From Girardinichthys multiradiatus (Eukaryota; Chordata; Actinopteri; Cyprinodontiformes; Goodeidae): DNA of 64,000 bases. Under the pieces are notes generated by a model. It was not told the DNA's origin and searched no databases. It saw only the letters and a list, made by a program, of their open reading frames with translations. The stretch is taken from contig NC_061812.1 of NCBI RefSeq assembly GCF_021462225.1, forward strand, positions 36,195,175-36,259,174, written 5' to 3'. Positions within the stretch are counted from its first letter, which is position 1. The number at the start of each line of letters is the position of its first letter. Positions 1-12,180 of this stretch are shown here, piece after piece. A program made the translations under genes and the position numbers.

Positions 1-1554
1 CTGAGCATGTATGGGTTCAACCCCCCTGTGACCTTGCAAAAAAATTTAAAATAGATGTTTTCGTCATTCCTACTCCTAATATCATAAAACGTAATGATAT
101 GAGCCAGAGTACATTTTTTTCTCCCATCTCTGCAGATTTTGATACAATGTACCCACAGCTCTGATGGAAATGCTTCATGAAGGTAGAAGGCCTCATCACA
201 ATTTAATTAATTATAAATTAATTATATAAAAAATATATTTTTAATAAATTGAGATTTACCCAGTTTTTTCTAGTCATAACATTTAAATATCTGCATGATT
301 TTGCTCCTGATACTCCAAACCAAACCAAGTCCTTCACCTAACCAAATATTAATTTGTTGTTAGATTGTAAGACATATTTTTTCATTAATTATTTGCAGCA
401 GTTTGGAATCCTAAAACCAATCATGTGCATCTGTTTACAGAGACATCAGACCAATCTCTCATGATGCTGTAAAATTTCTTGCCAGTATTCTCACTGCTGT
501 ACTTTCTTCAGGGCTGGTAGTCTTCAGGGATATATTTTCATATATTATAGTAATCCCCTTCCCTTCTCATTTTACCAGTCTCTAAATCCTTTTTGTCTCC
601 ATCAGCCCTCACTTGTTCTATTTTCACCAAAGATGTCCTCATCTCCTCTTCAGCTCGCTTACCTCAGCTCCTCCCTCCATCAACATCACTTGCTCTTTCT
701 CTGGCTCACTACCCACCCTCCCACCCTCCCTATCCATATCTCCCCACCTTTCCCCTCGCTGTCCCCACCTCCCACACTCCATCAACAGCTTATCTGCCTC
801 TCTCTTGCTGCATTTGCATCACCCTGACTTTTCTCCCCTCTCTCCTCCAACTCTTTGCCAACATTAACTCACTTTCTCTATGTTTCCCTCTCTGCATCCC
901 TCTGAGGAATGTTTAATTAAGCGTAGGGCTATGTGTCAGAGAGAGAAGGAGAGGACTAATGCTATCTGGAGAACCAGGCTTAACCACGCAGGGTCTCCTC
1001 CTCCTCTCCTCCTGTTTTGTCTCCTCCTTCTTCCTCTCCCTTTGGCCTGGGCTATCCATAATTACCCCGCTCATTAGCACAGGGACAAGGTATGGCAAGA
1101 GAGGGGGAATCAACAAGGGAGTGACAGAGGACAGAAGCAGGAGAGGAGGTGGCAGGTGTTACACTTAACCTCCCTTATGGACGAAGTGTGTGAAGGAATG
1201 AACACCTGGGGTGTCATCAGTGAGCTTACAGCGGGCAAAATCTGGAGATTTTCTCAACTTTATTAGACTTGTAACAAGCATCTCTCCTTCTAAAGAGGAA
1301 TATTATATTTTCAACTATGGGGCATTAAAAAGCTTTTATACCACAACTATGTACTATTATACATTTCAGTGCGTGACTGGCCCCCAGTGTGTCACATGCT
1401 CTTCTGAAACCGGAGCTGTGTGCATTCCCGGAAGTAAATGTTGCACAATACAAATGCTGGGGTTAATGAACATCTCTTTTGTGAAACACCTACCTTGTAA
1501 AACTATTAATACTCCTTCAACTTTTCCAAGTGGCATGCATATGTATTCAGCTCC
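1..1554. other. Intron-like sequence with long pyrimidine tract
   Basis: No exon recognised. The first 570 bases are AT-rich. About 571-870 is a long pyrimidine-rich tract on the + strand that keeps several frames open but looks like low-complexity DNA. At 990-1110 the composition is balanced and includes TAATTA and TCATTAG homeodomain-like cores. Confidence 0.5.
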
Positions 1555-3100
1555 CTCGAGTCAATACTTTGTAGAACCAACTATTACTGCAATTACAGTG
1601 ACCTCTTTGTCTCTACCACCTTTGCACAGAATGTTTTGCCCATTATTCTTAGCAAAACAGCTCAGCCTTACTCAGATTGGATGGGTGACGCTTGCGAACT
1701 GCAATGTTCAAGCCTTTGCACAAGTTCACAATAATATGTAGGTCTGGAAATGACTAAACCATTCTAACTTATGTTAGATGCTTTGATCTAAACCTGTCTT
1801 TCTCAGGTTGTCGTAGAAGTAGCTATGGTGGTACTTAGAAGATGTTTTTGGATAAATACCAATGAAATAATCAATGTACGCCAACTAAGAACCATTAGGC
1901 AAAATGTTCAAAGTTTAAAAACCAGAGGCCTTTGCTGTTTGATGATGCTCAGTGGCCAGGCTAACTGCACTAGCAATACAAGCTAACATATTATTGCAAT
2001 GCATTTTTCATCTTCATACTAGCAACATGTTTTTGAAAGGTGGTTGTATAGCAGCAAGTGAAAGATTCAATAAGATAAAAAAATAATCAAAAATGCCAAA
2101 AAACAGTTTTTTAATGCAACTTTTTTCAACCATATTGGATTGTTTTCCAAATGCAGTTGGGTAAAAATGCTTTTCTCTTCTTTGGATTTATGATTACTGC
2201 ATGGTGGCGCAGTTGGTTGCACTATTGCCTTGCAGCACAAAGGTCCTCAGTTCAACTCCTGAGGGTCTTTCTGCATGCGTGGGTTCTCTCCAGGTTCTCC
2301 GGCTTCCTCCCACAGTCCAAAAACATGACTGTCAGGTTGTTCGGTCTCTCTAAATTACCCTTAGGTGTGCATGGTTGTTTGTCCAGTGTCTTCCCCTGCG
2401 ATGGCCTGGCAACCTGTCCAGGGTGTACCCCACCTCTTGCCTGTAGACTGCTGGAGATAGACACCAGCACCCTGAAAGAAAGTATAGAAGAAGTGGGTCT
2501 AGAAGATGGATGGATTTATGACATACACAACAAACTGAAAACATCCAAGTCTGATGTACTACTGTTTTAAAATGTCTGTCATTGTAGTTACACCTGGGAA
2601 ACTGAAATTTCTTTGCAGCAGTTGTTGCTATAAAAAGTTGGAGAACCATTGATCAAACCTGTCCCACTGTAGCTATGGCTGTATCTTTAGGTCTGTCCTG
2701 CTGGAGGGTGAACATCCACTCCAGTCTCTTAACAGGTTTTCTTGCAGGATTCCCCTCTGTATGTTTAGCTCCATACATTTTCCTATTAACTTTAAAGTGA
2801 TTCCATATTCCTGCTAAAGAAAACAACCCAGAGCATGATGCTGCCATCACCATGCCACGATACAGTAAAGACGGTATCTTCAGTTTAACATGTAGCGATA
2901 GTTTTGTTACATGCATGGAGTTTTCCATGTTGACTAAAAGCTTGATGTTTGCTGGGTTCTATTTATGGCCTGTGGCAAACTGCAAACAAGGCTATGGCTG
3001 TCTTCCTGCCAGTCACATAAAAGCCGGATTTGAAGAGAATTTAACATCAAATGTTGACTCTGCATGTTATTTTAGCCCGATTTTCTCTCTCTGTGTTACT
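1555..3100 (-). mobile_element. Decayed Tc1-type transposon, split by an insertion
   Basis: Two blocks, 1555-1800 and about 2652-3100, read on the minus strand as the usual Tc1 transposase region: LINE-independent cut-and-paste element with HTH and DDE domains. The recognisable coding antisense runs cover the block around the DLNPIENLW region and the GGG-rich block. All frames carry stops. The blocks are interrupted by an insertion of about 850 bp, and TGATC-T-AAACCTGTC-like sequence is present on both sides (1786-1800 and 2650-2663). Confidence 0.6.
2194..2511 (+). mobile_element. tRNA-derived SINE, full length
   Basis: The head has pol III promoter boxes: A box TGGCGCAGTTGG (2205-2216) and B-box-like GTTCAACTCC (2250-2259), spaced as in tRNA-derived SINEs. 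The body carries the common teleost block on cleaned-up phrases such as ggcgacctgtccagggtgta (here diverged). The tail is a short GATGGATGG repeat. A 10-bp target-site duplication GGATTTATGA flanks it (2184-2193 and 2512-2521), which shows insertion by retrotransposition. It is not a functional tRNA gene: no cloverleaf 3' half. Confidence 0.8.
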
Positions 3101-4237
3101 ATAAAAAGTAACAAGTGAATGGCTGGACCTTATTTCAGACTGTCTGAGCTACAACTGTGAACTCATAAACTGTTCCAGAGCCTATTTATAAGTTAAGTCC
3201 GTGTTTTCATAGTGACCTGGCCATTCCCAAAAAAAACCATCATGTCAACATGGCTGGCTAATCTTACTATTCAGTACCAGTCCTCGGCTCGCAGGCAAGC
3301 TTACTGTTCCATTTGTTGTCCAGGCAAGTTTCCAAGAGAGCAGGTTTGTTTGGCCCACGTGTTAGAAGCTCCTCAGCAGCTTGGCCTCCTATACACATGT
3401 TGGCACAGATCAAATTACTTTTTCTTCCTTTCCCTTCACTTTTTGGTAAAAGTAGCATTTTCTGAAAATGTTCATTCGTTCTTTAAATGAACATTTTCAT
3501 CTCCCTATATGTTCTTTTAGAAATCTCACTTGTCAAAAAAAGGATCATGGTGTAGAAAAATACAACTTATGTTTAAAATCTGCTGATGATAGCTTTTTAT
3601 ACAGAGTAGGAGATGACTCCGCCTCATCTCTTCTTTGTTCCTGACCTATCACATTTATTATCATGCATGGATCGTCTCATGTCAGCCTTAGCTCTAACAC
3701 ACCTCCCTCTCAGCATTTTGCTTTCCTCTCCACTTTCTGTTATGCGGTTAAACTACAAACTTCCATGAGTCTTATACTGACACCAAATAGAACAACAGTT
3801 AGCTTTTGTCAGCTCTGAATAGTTTGCAGAGGAAGAATTTATTTTGTCCCTCAAGCAGCGCATGACAGATTTTACTGGAGGTCAACCAAAGTTACACTTT
3901 ACTTGACCTCCTTGTTGGAAGGGATTTTTTCTTGACAAGAACAAAAAGATGTGTAGGAAGACAACTGACGACCCTCTGTTTTGAGGGTGTGTTTCAAGAT
4001 GGTTGTATGCAAACGAAAGACCTAATCTTTAAAAAAGACCCTAAGCCAGTATTAAATTTCCTCCATTATTAGTTTTATGAAAGATGTTTAGTAATGATCC
4101 ACCTGTTGACATATAAAACAAACAAAAAAACATGAGCTATGTGGTTCTGATCTGAAATACATTTTATGAATTAATTCCTGTCATGTATTCTATGTATGTG
4201 TGCTCCCATAGTATGTTTGTTTTGGGAAGAAGAGTGC
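3101..4237. other. Intron-like sequence, nothing recognised
   Basis: AT-rich sequence with no exon, RNA gene or repeat I can name. Confidence 0.4.
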
Positions 4238-4490
4238 AAAATTTGGTAAATGGACTGAACTTATATAGCACTTTTCCAGTCATACAGACCGCTCAAAGCG
4301 CTTTACACTAGAGCCACATTCACCCAATCGCACTCACACATTCATACACCGATACGCAGATCGGTAGGCAACTTGAGGTTAAGTGCCTTGCCCAGGGGCA
4401 CATTGACATATGGCATGAGGAAGCTGGAATCAAACCCACAACCTTCTGATTGCAAGACGACTATTCTTCCTACTGAGCCACAGTTTAAAG
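4238..4490 (+). repeat. Dispersed teleost repeat (family A), copy 1
   Basis: Begins aaatggactgaacttatata and ends at gagccacag. It includes caaagcgctttacac and a conserved agtgccttgcccaggggcac block. A second diverged copy lies at 17673-17937. The arrangement resembles the 3' region of a fish retroposon family; no coding part is present. I do not assign a family name. Confidence 0.65.
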
Positions 4491-6124
4491 TGTCACCATC
4501 TTGAATTCTTTTTCAACCAGTTATATCCTGTCAGATTTAGAGGAAAACATTTTTTAAGATCCCTTAGAATACAGAGTTTTGGCTTTGCTCTTATTAAAAA
4601 AGTTCCTGCACATCATAAGTCATCAAGGCAAGTCTTGAGATGAAATTAACCAAGCAGCTGCCACTGTATTCTTAAAAAAACAAGCGCCACGGCAGCTACT
4701 TGAAAATCTTATTATAAATTCCACATTTTTACATGTACGTTTAGAATAAGGTTTTGTTTTAGTTCTGTTGAAACTTTATTTAATCAGTCCGTCTGCGGAC
4801 CAAACAAAAAAAATAAAATAAAATTGGCAATCTACTGCAGAGTATTTAATAGGACTTATTAACAACCAGAGAGATGACAAAGGCCTGAAAAGTATGTTCC
4901 TATATTATTATAGTCAGGAATATATTTGAAACAAAAAACCAGTAGAGTTTATGCCCTCTGTTTCAGTGGGCATAAAATCAGTGAACAGTCAGTGCTAAAC
5001 CTATTTCTGAGTGAAGTGTGTGCATCTTCACTCACTGGTGTAGATAGCAAAAGTTGTTAAACTTTCGCTATCTACACCAGGAAGAAACATTTGCTTTATA
5101 TTGCTTTACATTTGCATCAATGCTGAAAAAATGTGTGGGCTAACAATGCAACAGTAATGTGTCGAAATAGCTTGTGAGGGTGAACAGTTCTTACAGGTCC
5201 CTTGTGAACTTCATTGGCTCAATACAATCATTATTTCCTCTTTGTTTTGTGAAATGTTCCTATTTGCAATTATTTAAATGCATTTTATTGTCAAAAACCA
5301 AAACATGACTTTGATTAAAACGCATACAATTGTAGCCATATGGTTTAATCTTTGTTCCTGGTAATTTTGGTTTCAGAATTGCCATGATCAATAAATGAAA
5401 GACATAGTATGCATTTTCTGTTTTAGAGTGTTTTTTGTACGTCAGAAACCTAAAACAACACTGTGGAGTCATTGTAAATTCCCATCAAGAGAAAACAGAA
5501 GAACTGAGACAGAGTCTTGAGGTGACAATACTTAAATGTGTTTTTAGATCAACAAGCTCAGCAAATTGTTGATTTTAGTGTTTGATGGTGAACTAAAGTT
5601 AGCTTAAGCTTAGATGCCACCCCAAAAAACCTGACCACAGCTATTGTGACACATTTGTTGTCTTAAAATTTCACATATTAGTTCAATTACTCAGAGAATA
5701 AAGGCAGGTCCCATACCATGTTTGTCACTTTAAGCAATCGCCGACCTGAATGAACCTTTGTCACTGCAGAGAGAGCGTTTGCATAGATTAGCATGAAATC
5801 AAATAATGTTCTTTTCAAGCCATTACTGTCACTTTGCTGTAACAATGCTTCTTGGCAATAATTCCCATATCATTAGAAGGCCTGTTTATTTTTCTTATAA
5901 TTAGTGCCACATTTGTAAGGAAAATTGATTTTTGGGTTGGGCAGCAGAGATGAGTATGGTGTGTTACACCCATGGAAAACTTGCCAAATATTCACTGCTA
6001 GTACTAAACCTCTTATTCTGCTAATGTTTGTTTGGTCTCATTTATTAGACTGGATGATGGAAAATAGCACTTGTGTAGAAAACAAGACATATCGACAATT
6101 TAAATATTAATTAATTTAACAAAT
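4491..6124. other. Intron-like sequence around the hairpins
   Basis: AT-rich, with no exon or named repeat apart from the inverted repeats at 5009-5078. Confidence 0.4.
5009..5078. repeat. Two adjacent hairpin-forming inverted repeats
   Basis: 5009-5033 holds 8-nt arms gagtgaag/cttcactc. Immediately after, 5036-5055 and 5059-5078 are 20-nt arms with one mismatch (A versus G) around a 3-nt loop. The surrounding sequence is intron-like and I see no transposon ends. Confidence 0.8.
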
Positions 6125-6527
6125 AGCTGCCTAAGTAGCGCATGGAAGAACCACAGCCTGGCACCTCTTCCTCATGCTGGTCATATGCTTGGTCACATAC
6201 TATTGTCGGGCTTCGTAGCCATTCTTAACCAGCACTTGCCCCAATCAGCCAAAGTGGTTATGTAGGTCACCCTGGTATGCACAGCAGGCCCAAAGTGATG
6301 CCACAAGCGTTCAGTGCGGGTCAGGACTGCAGACAGGTCATTCCATCCTCTGCACTACTTAATTTTTTTAGATTGCCACTTGTTAGAATCCCACATTAAT
6401 ATCTCTATGCTTTGAGGTTATCTCAAATGATGACAAGCCTGTTTTTTTCCCATGAGGAAGATGACACCCCACACTATCACACTACCTTTACCAAAAGCTG
6501 TTTGGCATTGGCAAAGATGATTGGCGA
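6125..6527 (-). mobile_element. Decayed Tc1/mariner-type fragment
   Basis: Antisense transposase phrases such as gggtcaggactgcagacagg tcattcca (split here) and the following cccatgaggaagatg block match the minus-strand layout of Tc1/mariner transposases around the NPIEN region. There is no open frame and no terminal repeats are visible. Confidence 0.45.
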
Positions 6528-7298
6528 AGATTCTCTTCCTAGAAGCTACACCTGGCCTGGCTCTGTGTCTACCTGTGACACCTTCCTGGAGGGGGGAATC
6601 GTCCGAGTTTCTGCAGGCAACAATTTAATGCTCACCCTCTACCGATGATCCACATAGCCCTGTCTTTTAGTGTTTAACCCTTTCTCTCTCCTAGACATGG
6701 CGATTGACTGAGCTTAACTGTAACAAACTCTATGTGCTCTCTTTCAGACTCTAACCTTGAAAACTGGCTCAGAGTTTATCTGTTCTTTCTTTCTAGGTGA
6801 AACGACTAAAGGAGCTACATCCATCAACATTTACTTTTCCTTCCCATAGAAAGTACTCCTAGATCAGTGCTTTTGTGTTCTTTTTGTGTCTCTGCTCTGT
6901 TCTCTCAAACCCCCAGTCGGTCGTGGCAGATGGCCGCTCACACTGAGCCTGGTTTTACTGGAGGTTTCTTCCTGTTAAAAGGGAGTTTTTCCTCTCCGCT
7001 GTCGCTACATGCATGCTCAGTATGAGGGATTGCTGCATTGTCAATGCCAATCACAGTCCACTGTCTCTACATGCTCATCCAGGAGGAGGGAATGCTGCAA
7101 GTCACTGACTGGATGCAATCTGCTGGGTTTTCTTAGACAGAAAAACTTTTTATCTAATTTGAATAAAAAGCTAACTCTGACTGCACTGTTCAATGGTTAG
7201 GATTAATTGGAATGTATGTACCTGACTGTTGTGAAGTGCCTTGAGACAACATGTGTTGTGAATTGGCGCTATATAAATAAAACTGAATTGAATTGAAT
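6528..7298 (+). mobile_element. L2-type LINE, 3' end fragment
   Basis: Starts near tcttcctagaagctacacc and ends with aattggcgctatataaataa followed by a TGAAT repeat tail (about 7283-7298), the usual 3' end of teleost L2-like elements. The same segment occurs on the minus strand at 45178-45860, there joined to reverse-transcriptase coding sequence, which supports the identification. This copy is 5'-truncated and non-coding. Confidence 0.75.
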
Positions 7299-8109
7299 AG
7301 ATTGGCGCATCACACATACTCAGCTCTGCTGCCGCAAATGTATCCTCCTTACAAGTGTGGTACCATTTAAAATAGAAATAAAGAGGCCTTTCAACTGCAG
7401 TATTGCCAAGAAGGATTTTGACAACAAAGAAAAAAACACAAATTGCCTTACTTCTTGTGCAAAGTTCATTTAAGTTGCTAGATGGACTCTAAAAAACTGC
7501 TATACACCTTCATTCCAGCTGATGGCATTACACCTTTTCTCGGTTTAAACAATAATAAATATATTTTTTGTGTGTCAACCGATAAACAATAGATGATGAG
7601 CAACTTTAGAGCTATGCTGTTATTAATCCCTTCCATTATTCCTTAGGTTGCTCTGGATTCAGAAGCAGGAAGAGTTTAAATCGTTTTACAATAATTTTTT
7701 TACCAACCTGCATCTGACCAGACTTATTACTTTTCAGCTGCATAATTGATTTACAGTAACTACTAAACATTGATTAACACACTTATTTTTCTTTTATTAT
7801 CATTAGATAAACTTATATCAGATAACTACAGAACATGTTTTTAATGTAAAAAAAAAGAATTAGTTATTACAATAAAAAAAACTGATAATTAGTCCAAAAT
7901 TACAGGGAATTGATACTTTACTGTCTAATCATAGGCAAATATTTATATAAAGCAGAAAATGGTTTTGACAGTGGTGTAGAGGATGGAGTAGAGGTGAAGT
8001 AGAGCTTCTGCATCCAAACCTGAAACTGTGGTCTTTCATTTTGCAGAGCTGTCTCCATAAAACTATGAAAAATTAAAAATGATGGAGTTTTGACAAAAAT
8101 TCAAACTGA
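7299..8109. other. Intron-like sequence, nothing recognised
   Basis: AT-rich, no exon or repeat recognised. Confidence 0.4.
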
Positions 8110-8520
8110 AAGACTCACCTCCACCCCCTGGCCATCCCTTGACTCCACCGTGCGTCTCTTCTCCATCCAATCAGTGTCAGATCTGCATGTGTCTTCAATC
8201 AGTCATCCTCCGAGGCTTCGCTTTTAAGGACCTCCAGTCATGGATTCCCCGCTCTTCTGCTGAGCTTCGACCCTCCTCCGCCCCACCCCCACCATCTCCC
8301 TTCCATACTCCTCCCAGGTCCCTTACCTTCTTAGACATTCACTCCACCACCAGTATCGGATCCCAAGGGGGGAAGATTTATCTAATTCTAAGCCTAAGAC
8401 GTTAATTCAAGCTCATGTCATTCTCAGCATTTATGTCTTCCTCTGGGGTCTGAGCGCCAAACTTTTATCAATAAACTTCTCTAATCGCCATCTTGTTTCT
8501 TATTGTGAGTCTTTTCTGGT
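8110..8520 (+). mobile_element. Possible solo LTR
   Basis: A GC-richer block in AT-rich surroundings. It has a TATA-like TTTTAAGG at about 8221, a C-rich middle, and AATAAA at 8470 followed by a T/G-rich stretch, an arrangement like the U3-R-U5 of a retroviral or Ty3-type LTR. I cannot fix TG...CA ends or a target duplication, and no gag/pol/env sequence is nearby. It could also be a processed-transcript 3' end. Confidence 0.3.
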
Positions 8521-10849
8521 TGAAATAAATAGTTCATACTCCATTAGTTTAGGTTTACATGAACAGACATTTGTTTTACAGAACTGTGGTGAAATAGTTA
8601 ATTATTAATGCCAACAATAACTTAAAATGTCACATATTTTCAGCAAAAAATATTCTATCTTATTTTTTGGTCAGCCAGACCAGCCTGTAAGTGGAGCTCT
8701 GCTGCTCCCAAAAGTTCGAAACAACATTTAAATGTAGTCTCATTCTTGATCAACTCACTGAACAGATGAAGTTTTGAGGTCTAGTTTCTTGCTTAAAAAT
8801 ATCTTAAAACTACTTTTTGTGAGAAATTAATGGTATAAAAACAATTAATTTGTGTAGTAACCTCTGCCATTACTGAAGCTGCTGGTGACAAGCCTCACTG
8901 CACAGAGCTGCACCCCTTTAACAAATCCCGAGGAAAGCTGAAAATACAAAGACAGGCAATGGCAAAGGGGCTATTGATTATAGAGAAGTTAAAACTCACA
9001 AAGAGTCGGGGAACATCTTAATGACTGTAAAAGAAAGAGAAGATTGAGGGAAGATGTGGGTTAACATGTAACAGCAACAATATTGCAACTGCATGTTTCC
9101 TTATATTGTACAGTCCTTCGCTTGTGGTGCAGAAAATCAAGAGCACACTATGAGCGTTAAGGATGTCTCCAAAGGGAGATGGCCAACAGGGTGTAGTGTT
9201 TGGTCATGTCTCAAAATGATTGATTAGAATCAGACTTTGAGAGAAGTTTAGTGATGGTTGTATAGACGCTGATGCTAAATAGTGCTCATGGACAGAATTC
9301 TGTCTGCATCTAAACTCTAGGAAGGCTAATTTGAAACGTACTTTTTTAGTTAATCAGCAGAACTGCAGCACTAAATTGGGTGATTATCAAAACAAGATTT
9401 GCTTTTTTTCTTATAAAAAGTCAAACCAACCCAAACAGAAATGATGAAGTTAACAACACAAAACCAGATGTTTGATAACCCAACAAAGAAAACAATAGCT
9501 TTGTGTAACACTGAATTGTATTTATGTTGTCAAAAAATGGTAGAGAAGTTGTAGCCTATTGTCAGCTAGGTCCTCTTTTTATCAATATCCAACATGTAAC
9601 TTTATAGGATCTGTTCAAGTAAAGAGTGCAGAAATCCCACAGTCTGAAGGCAAAGCTTCTCTCATAGCCACAGTTCTTATAATTACACAAGGGCTTGCAT
9701 TGCACAGGTCTTTGCTATTAACCTTTCCACTCCAGGTTTCCTCTCATAGGGCAAATGGGTGCGACCCTCAACCAAGACAATGCGGCGTTGCAATGTTTCC
9801 AGCCACTGGGATTTTAATTAGAGGAGTACGGCCACAGACGACACCATTAAATCCTCTCATTTGTAATCCGAGTGAGTTTGGCTGGGGTTGATGAGCAAAC
9901 GTCCAACAAGAGTCGATTGGACTCTCCGGCCTGTCTGAGGAGACAGATCTGTTCGGCTCATCATCCCAGGGAAACACTAGCCTGCAGGAAGCATGTAGGA
10001 AAGAGCTAGAAGTGAAGGAGGTTTTTATTCAGACAAAAGATAATGATCATCAAAAGTAATGAATGAATAAAGGGAGGATCTAGAAGGATTTTTTGTGGCA
10101 AGAAGGTTATCACACTACATTTTAAGCAAAATGCTTATTCACAAGAAAACACATGAGCTTCAGTGTCTTTAAACCAACTCATGGCAGACAAAGTAATCAG
10201 TTCAGTGACTTTAAACCAAAGATAAAACAACTTGTTGTCCACCTCAGCAGTCATGCATTTCAGCACCGCTCATAAGAGGACGTCTGCCAGTGCCGCAGGG
10301 GGCCCTCTGGCAAACTACGGCTGGGCGTGCCATCCCAGGCGATAGAAGGCTTTCACCACATGGACCAGCTTTATTGGATCAGGCCTGGTCACCCTCAGGT
10401 TTCTAATTGCATTTTCCTGTTGCTGTGTATTTAAGAATAGAATGGCCTTCCCCTCCCTGATTTCCCTGCTCTCAGGGAGAATAAACCAGCGCCGACCCTT
10501 TATGTGACAACATGATGTAGAACAGAAAGACCTAATTTTTTTGCCAGGTGTGACTCTGCGCTTTATTTCGCAATTACGCAATTGTTGTGCATTCATTTTA
10601 GTCCTCTTCTTTGATTTTTTTGTTAAGAACCAAAAATAGCAACAAACAACACTTTAAGCAGGGTCTCCCAGGGAGGGGGAAAGAGAGGGCGGTTGAATCA
10701 GGACTCATATTTCATCTTTTCCATTATTCATTGGATGCTTTGGGAAAGGACTTTACACTAAGATGGGGTAGGATCTTCAGCGTCTCCAATGAGTCATGAG
10801 AATAAGACATAAGAAAAAGATGATGATACGTCCTTTGCTTCCCCCTTCC
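8521..10849. other. Intron-like sequence with two balanced-composition segments
   Basis: No exon recognised. Segments 9720-9990 and 10240-10560 are less AT-rich, lack repeat features and have few simple runs. They are candidates for conserved non-coding elements (not testable here). Confidence 0.4.
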
Positions 10850-11918
10850 ACCTGTGTGTCTCAAGAAGTCAGGTGAAGAGACAACTGGAGAGACTGAATA
10901 GGAATAAGGCTGCAGGTCCAGATCATGTCAGCCCTAGAGTCCTGAAGGCCTGTGCAGAGCAGCTCTGTGGGATTCTGCAGCACCTCTTCAACCTTAGCCT
11001 GGCCCAGAAGAAGGTTCCAGTGTTGTGGAAGACCTCCTGTCTTGTTCCGGTACCAAAGAAAACTCACCCATCAGTCCTCAATGACTATAGACCTGTTGCC
11101 CTGACATCTCACATCATGAAGGTCCTAGAGAGACTCCTGTTGGCCCACCTGAGTAAGCAAACAGTAAACCATCAGGACCCCCTTCAATTTGCTTATCGCT
11201 GTGGAGTTGGAGATGCCATCATACACCTGCTTCAACAAACCCACTGTCATCTGGACAAAGCCAGCAGCACTGTGAGGATCATGTTCTTTGATTTCTCCAG
11301 TGCATTTAACACAATCCAACCTGATTTGCTTTGTCAGAAACTCCAGAAGACTCAGGTGGAGGCCTCAACAATCTCCTGGATCAAAGACTACCTGACAAAC
11401 AGACCACAGTTTGTGAGACTGAAGGGTTATGAGTCTAACCAGGTAGTCAGCAGCACAGGAGCACCACAGAGACTGTACTCTCACCATTCCTCTTCACTCT
11501 GTACACCTCAGACTTCCAGTACAAGACAGACTCCTGTCATCTGCAGAAATACTCGGATGATTCTGCAGTCGTGGTGTGGATCAGAGATGGACAAGAAGCT
11601 GAGTACTGGAAGGTGGTGGACAGCTTTGTGGCATGGTGTGGAAACAATCATCTCATCTTCATAAAATGAAGAACATTATGGAGAACCCTGAGCATCCTCT
11701 TCATGAGACTGTCCTACAACAACAGAGTGTCTTCAGTCAGAGGCTTCTTCAGATCTGCTGTAAGACGGAGCGCTACAGGAGATCCTTCCTGCCCACAGCC
11801 ATCAGCATCTACAACGGCTCTTTGAGGAAACCTTCATAATATGAGCTACAACAACATTTAATTTGCCTTTGGGATTAATAAAGTATTTTTGAATTGAATT
11901 GAATTGAATTGAATTGGG
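10850..11918 (+). mobile_element. Rex1/CR1-type non-LTR retrotransposon, 5'-truncated and internally deleted
   Basis: The element starts within reverse transcriptase. The ORF at 10873-11664 carries RT blocks: NKAAGPDHVSP, LNDYRPVALTSHIMK, motif A FFDFSSAFNTI, and GAPQ before a one-base frameshift near 11469. After the shift the frame continues with the catalytic YSDD box (11550-11561) and then stops at about 11664. The C-terminal part rejoins after an apparent deletion (about 11670). It ends RRSFLPTAISIYN, then ttaataaagta and an ATTGA repeat. RT copies RNA by target-primed reverse transcription; this copy is dead. It sits in the large upstream intron. Confidence 0.85.
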
Positions 11919-12180
11919 TTCTCACCGGGTACTCCGGCTTCCTCCCACAGTCCAAAGACATGCCTGTTAGGTTAATTGGTCTCTCTAAATTGCCCTTAGG
12001 TGTATGAATGAGTGTGTGCATGGTTGTTTGTGTGTTGCCCTGCGATGGACTGGCGACCTGTCCAGGGTGTACCCTGCCTCTCGCCCATAGACTGCTGGAG
12101 ATAGGCACCAGCTCCCCCGCGACCCACTATGGAATAAGTGGTAGAAAATGACTGACTGACTGAATTGAATTGAATTGAAC
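11919..12180 (+). mobile_element. SINE, 5'-truncated, abutting the LINE tail
   Basis: Contains the SINE body (ctccggcttcctcccacagt, then ggactggcgacctgtccagg and so on) but lacks the tRNA-like head. The 5' side is the TTGAA repeat tail of the preceding LINE. Its own 3' tail changes from GACT repeats into GAATT repeats. The same junction occurs in the copy at 44856-45177. Confidence 0.75.

Noticed and set aside
1211..1741. 176-residue open frame on the + strand
   Set aside because: Its second half is the antisense of a decayed Tc1 transposase and the first half has no recognisable domain or splice context.
2205..2260. tRNA gene suggested by A and B boxes
   Set aside because: The boxes belong to the head of a SINE with target-site duplication; no acceptor stem or 3' half.
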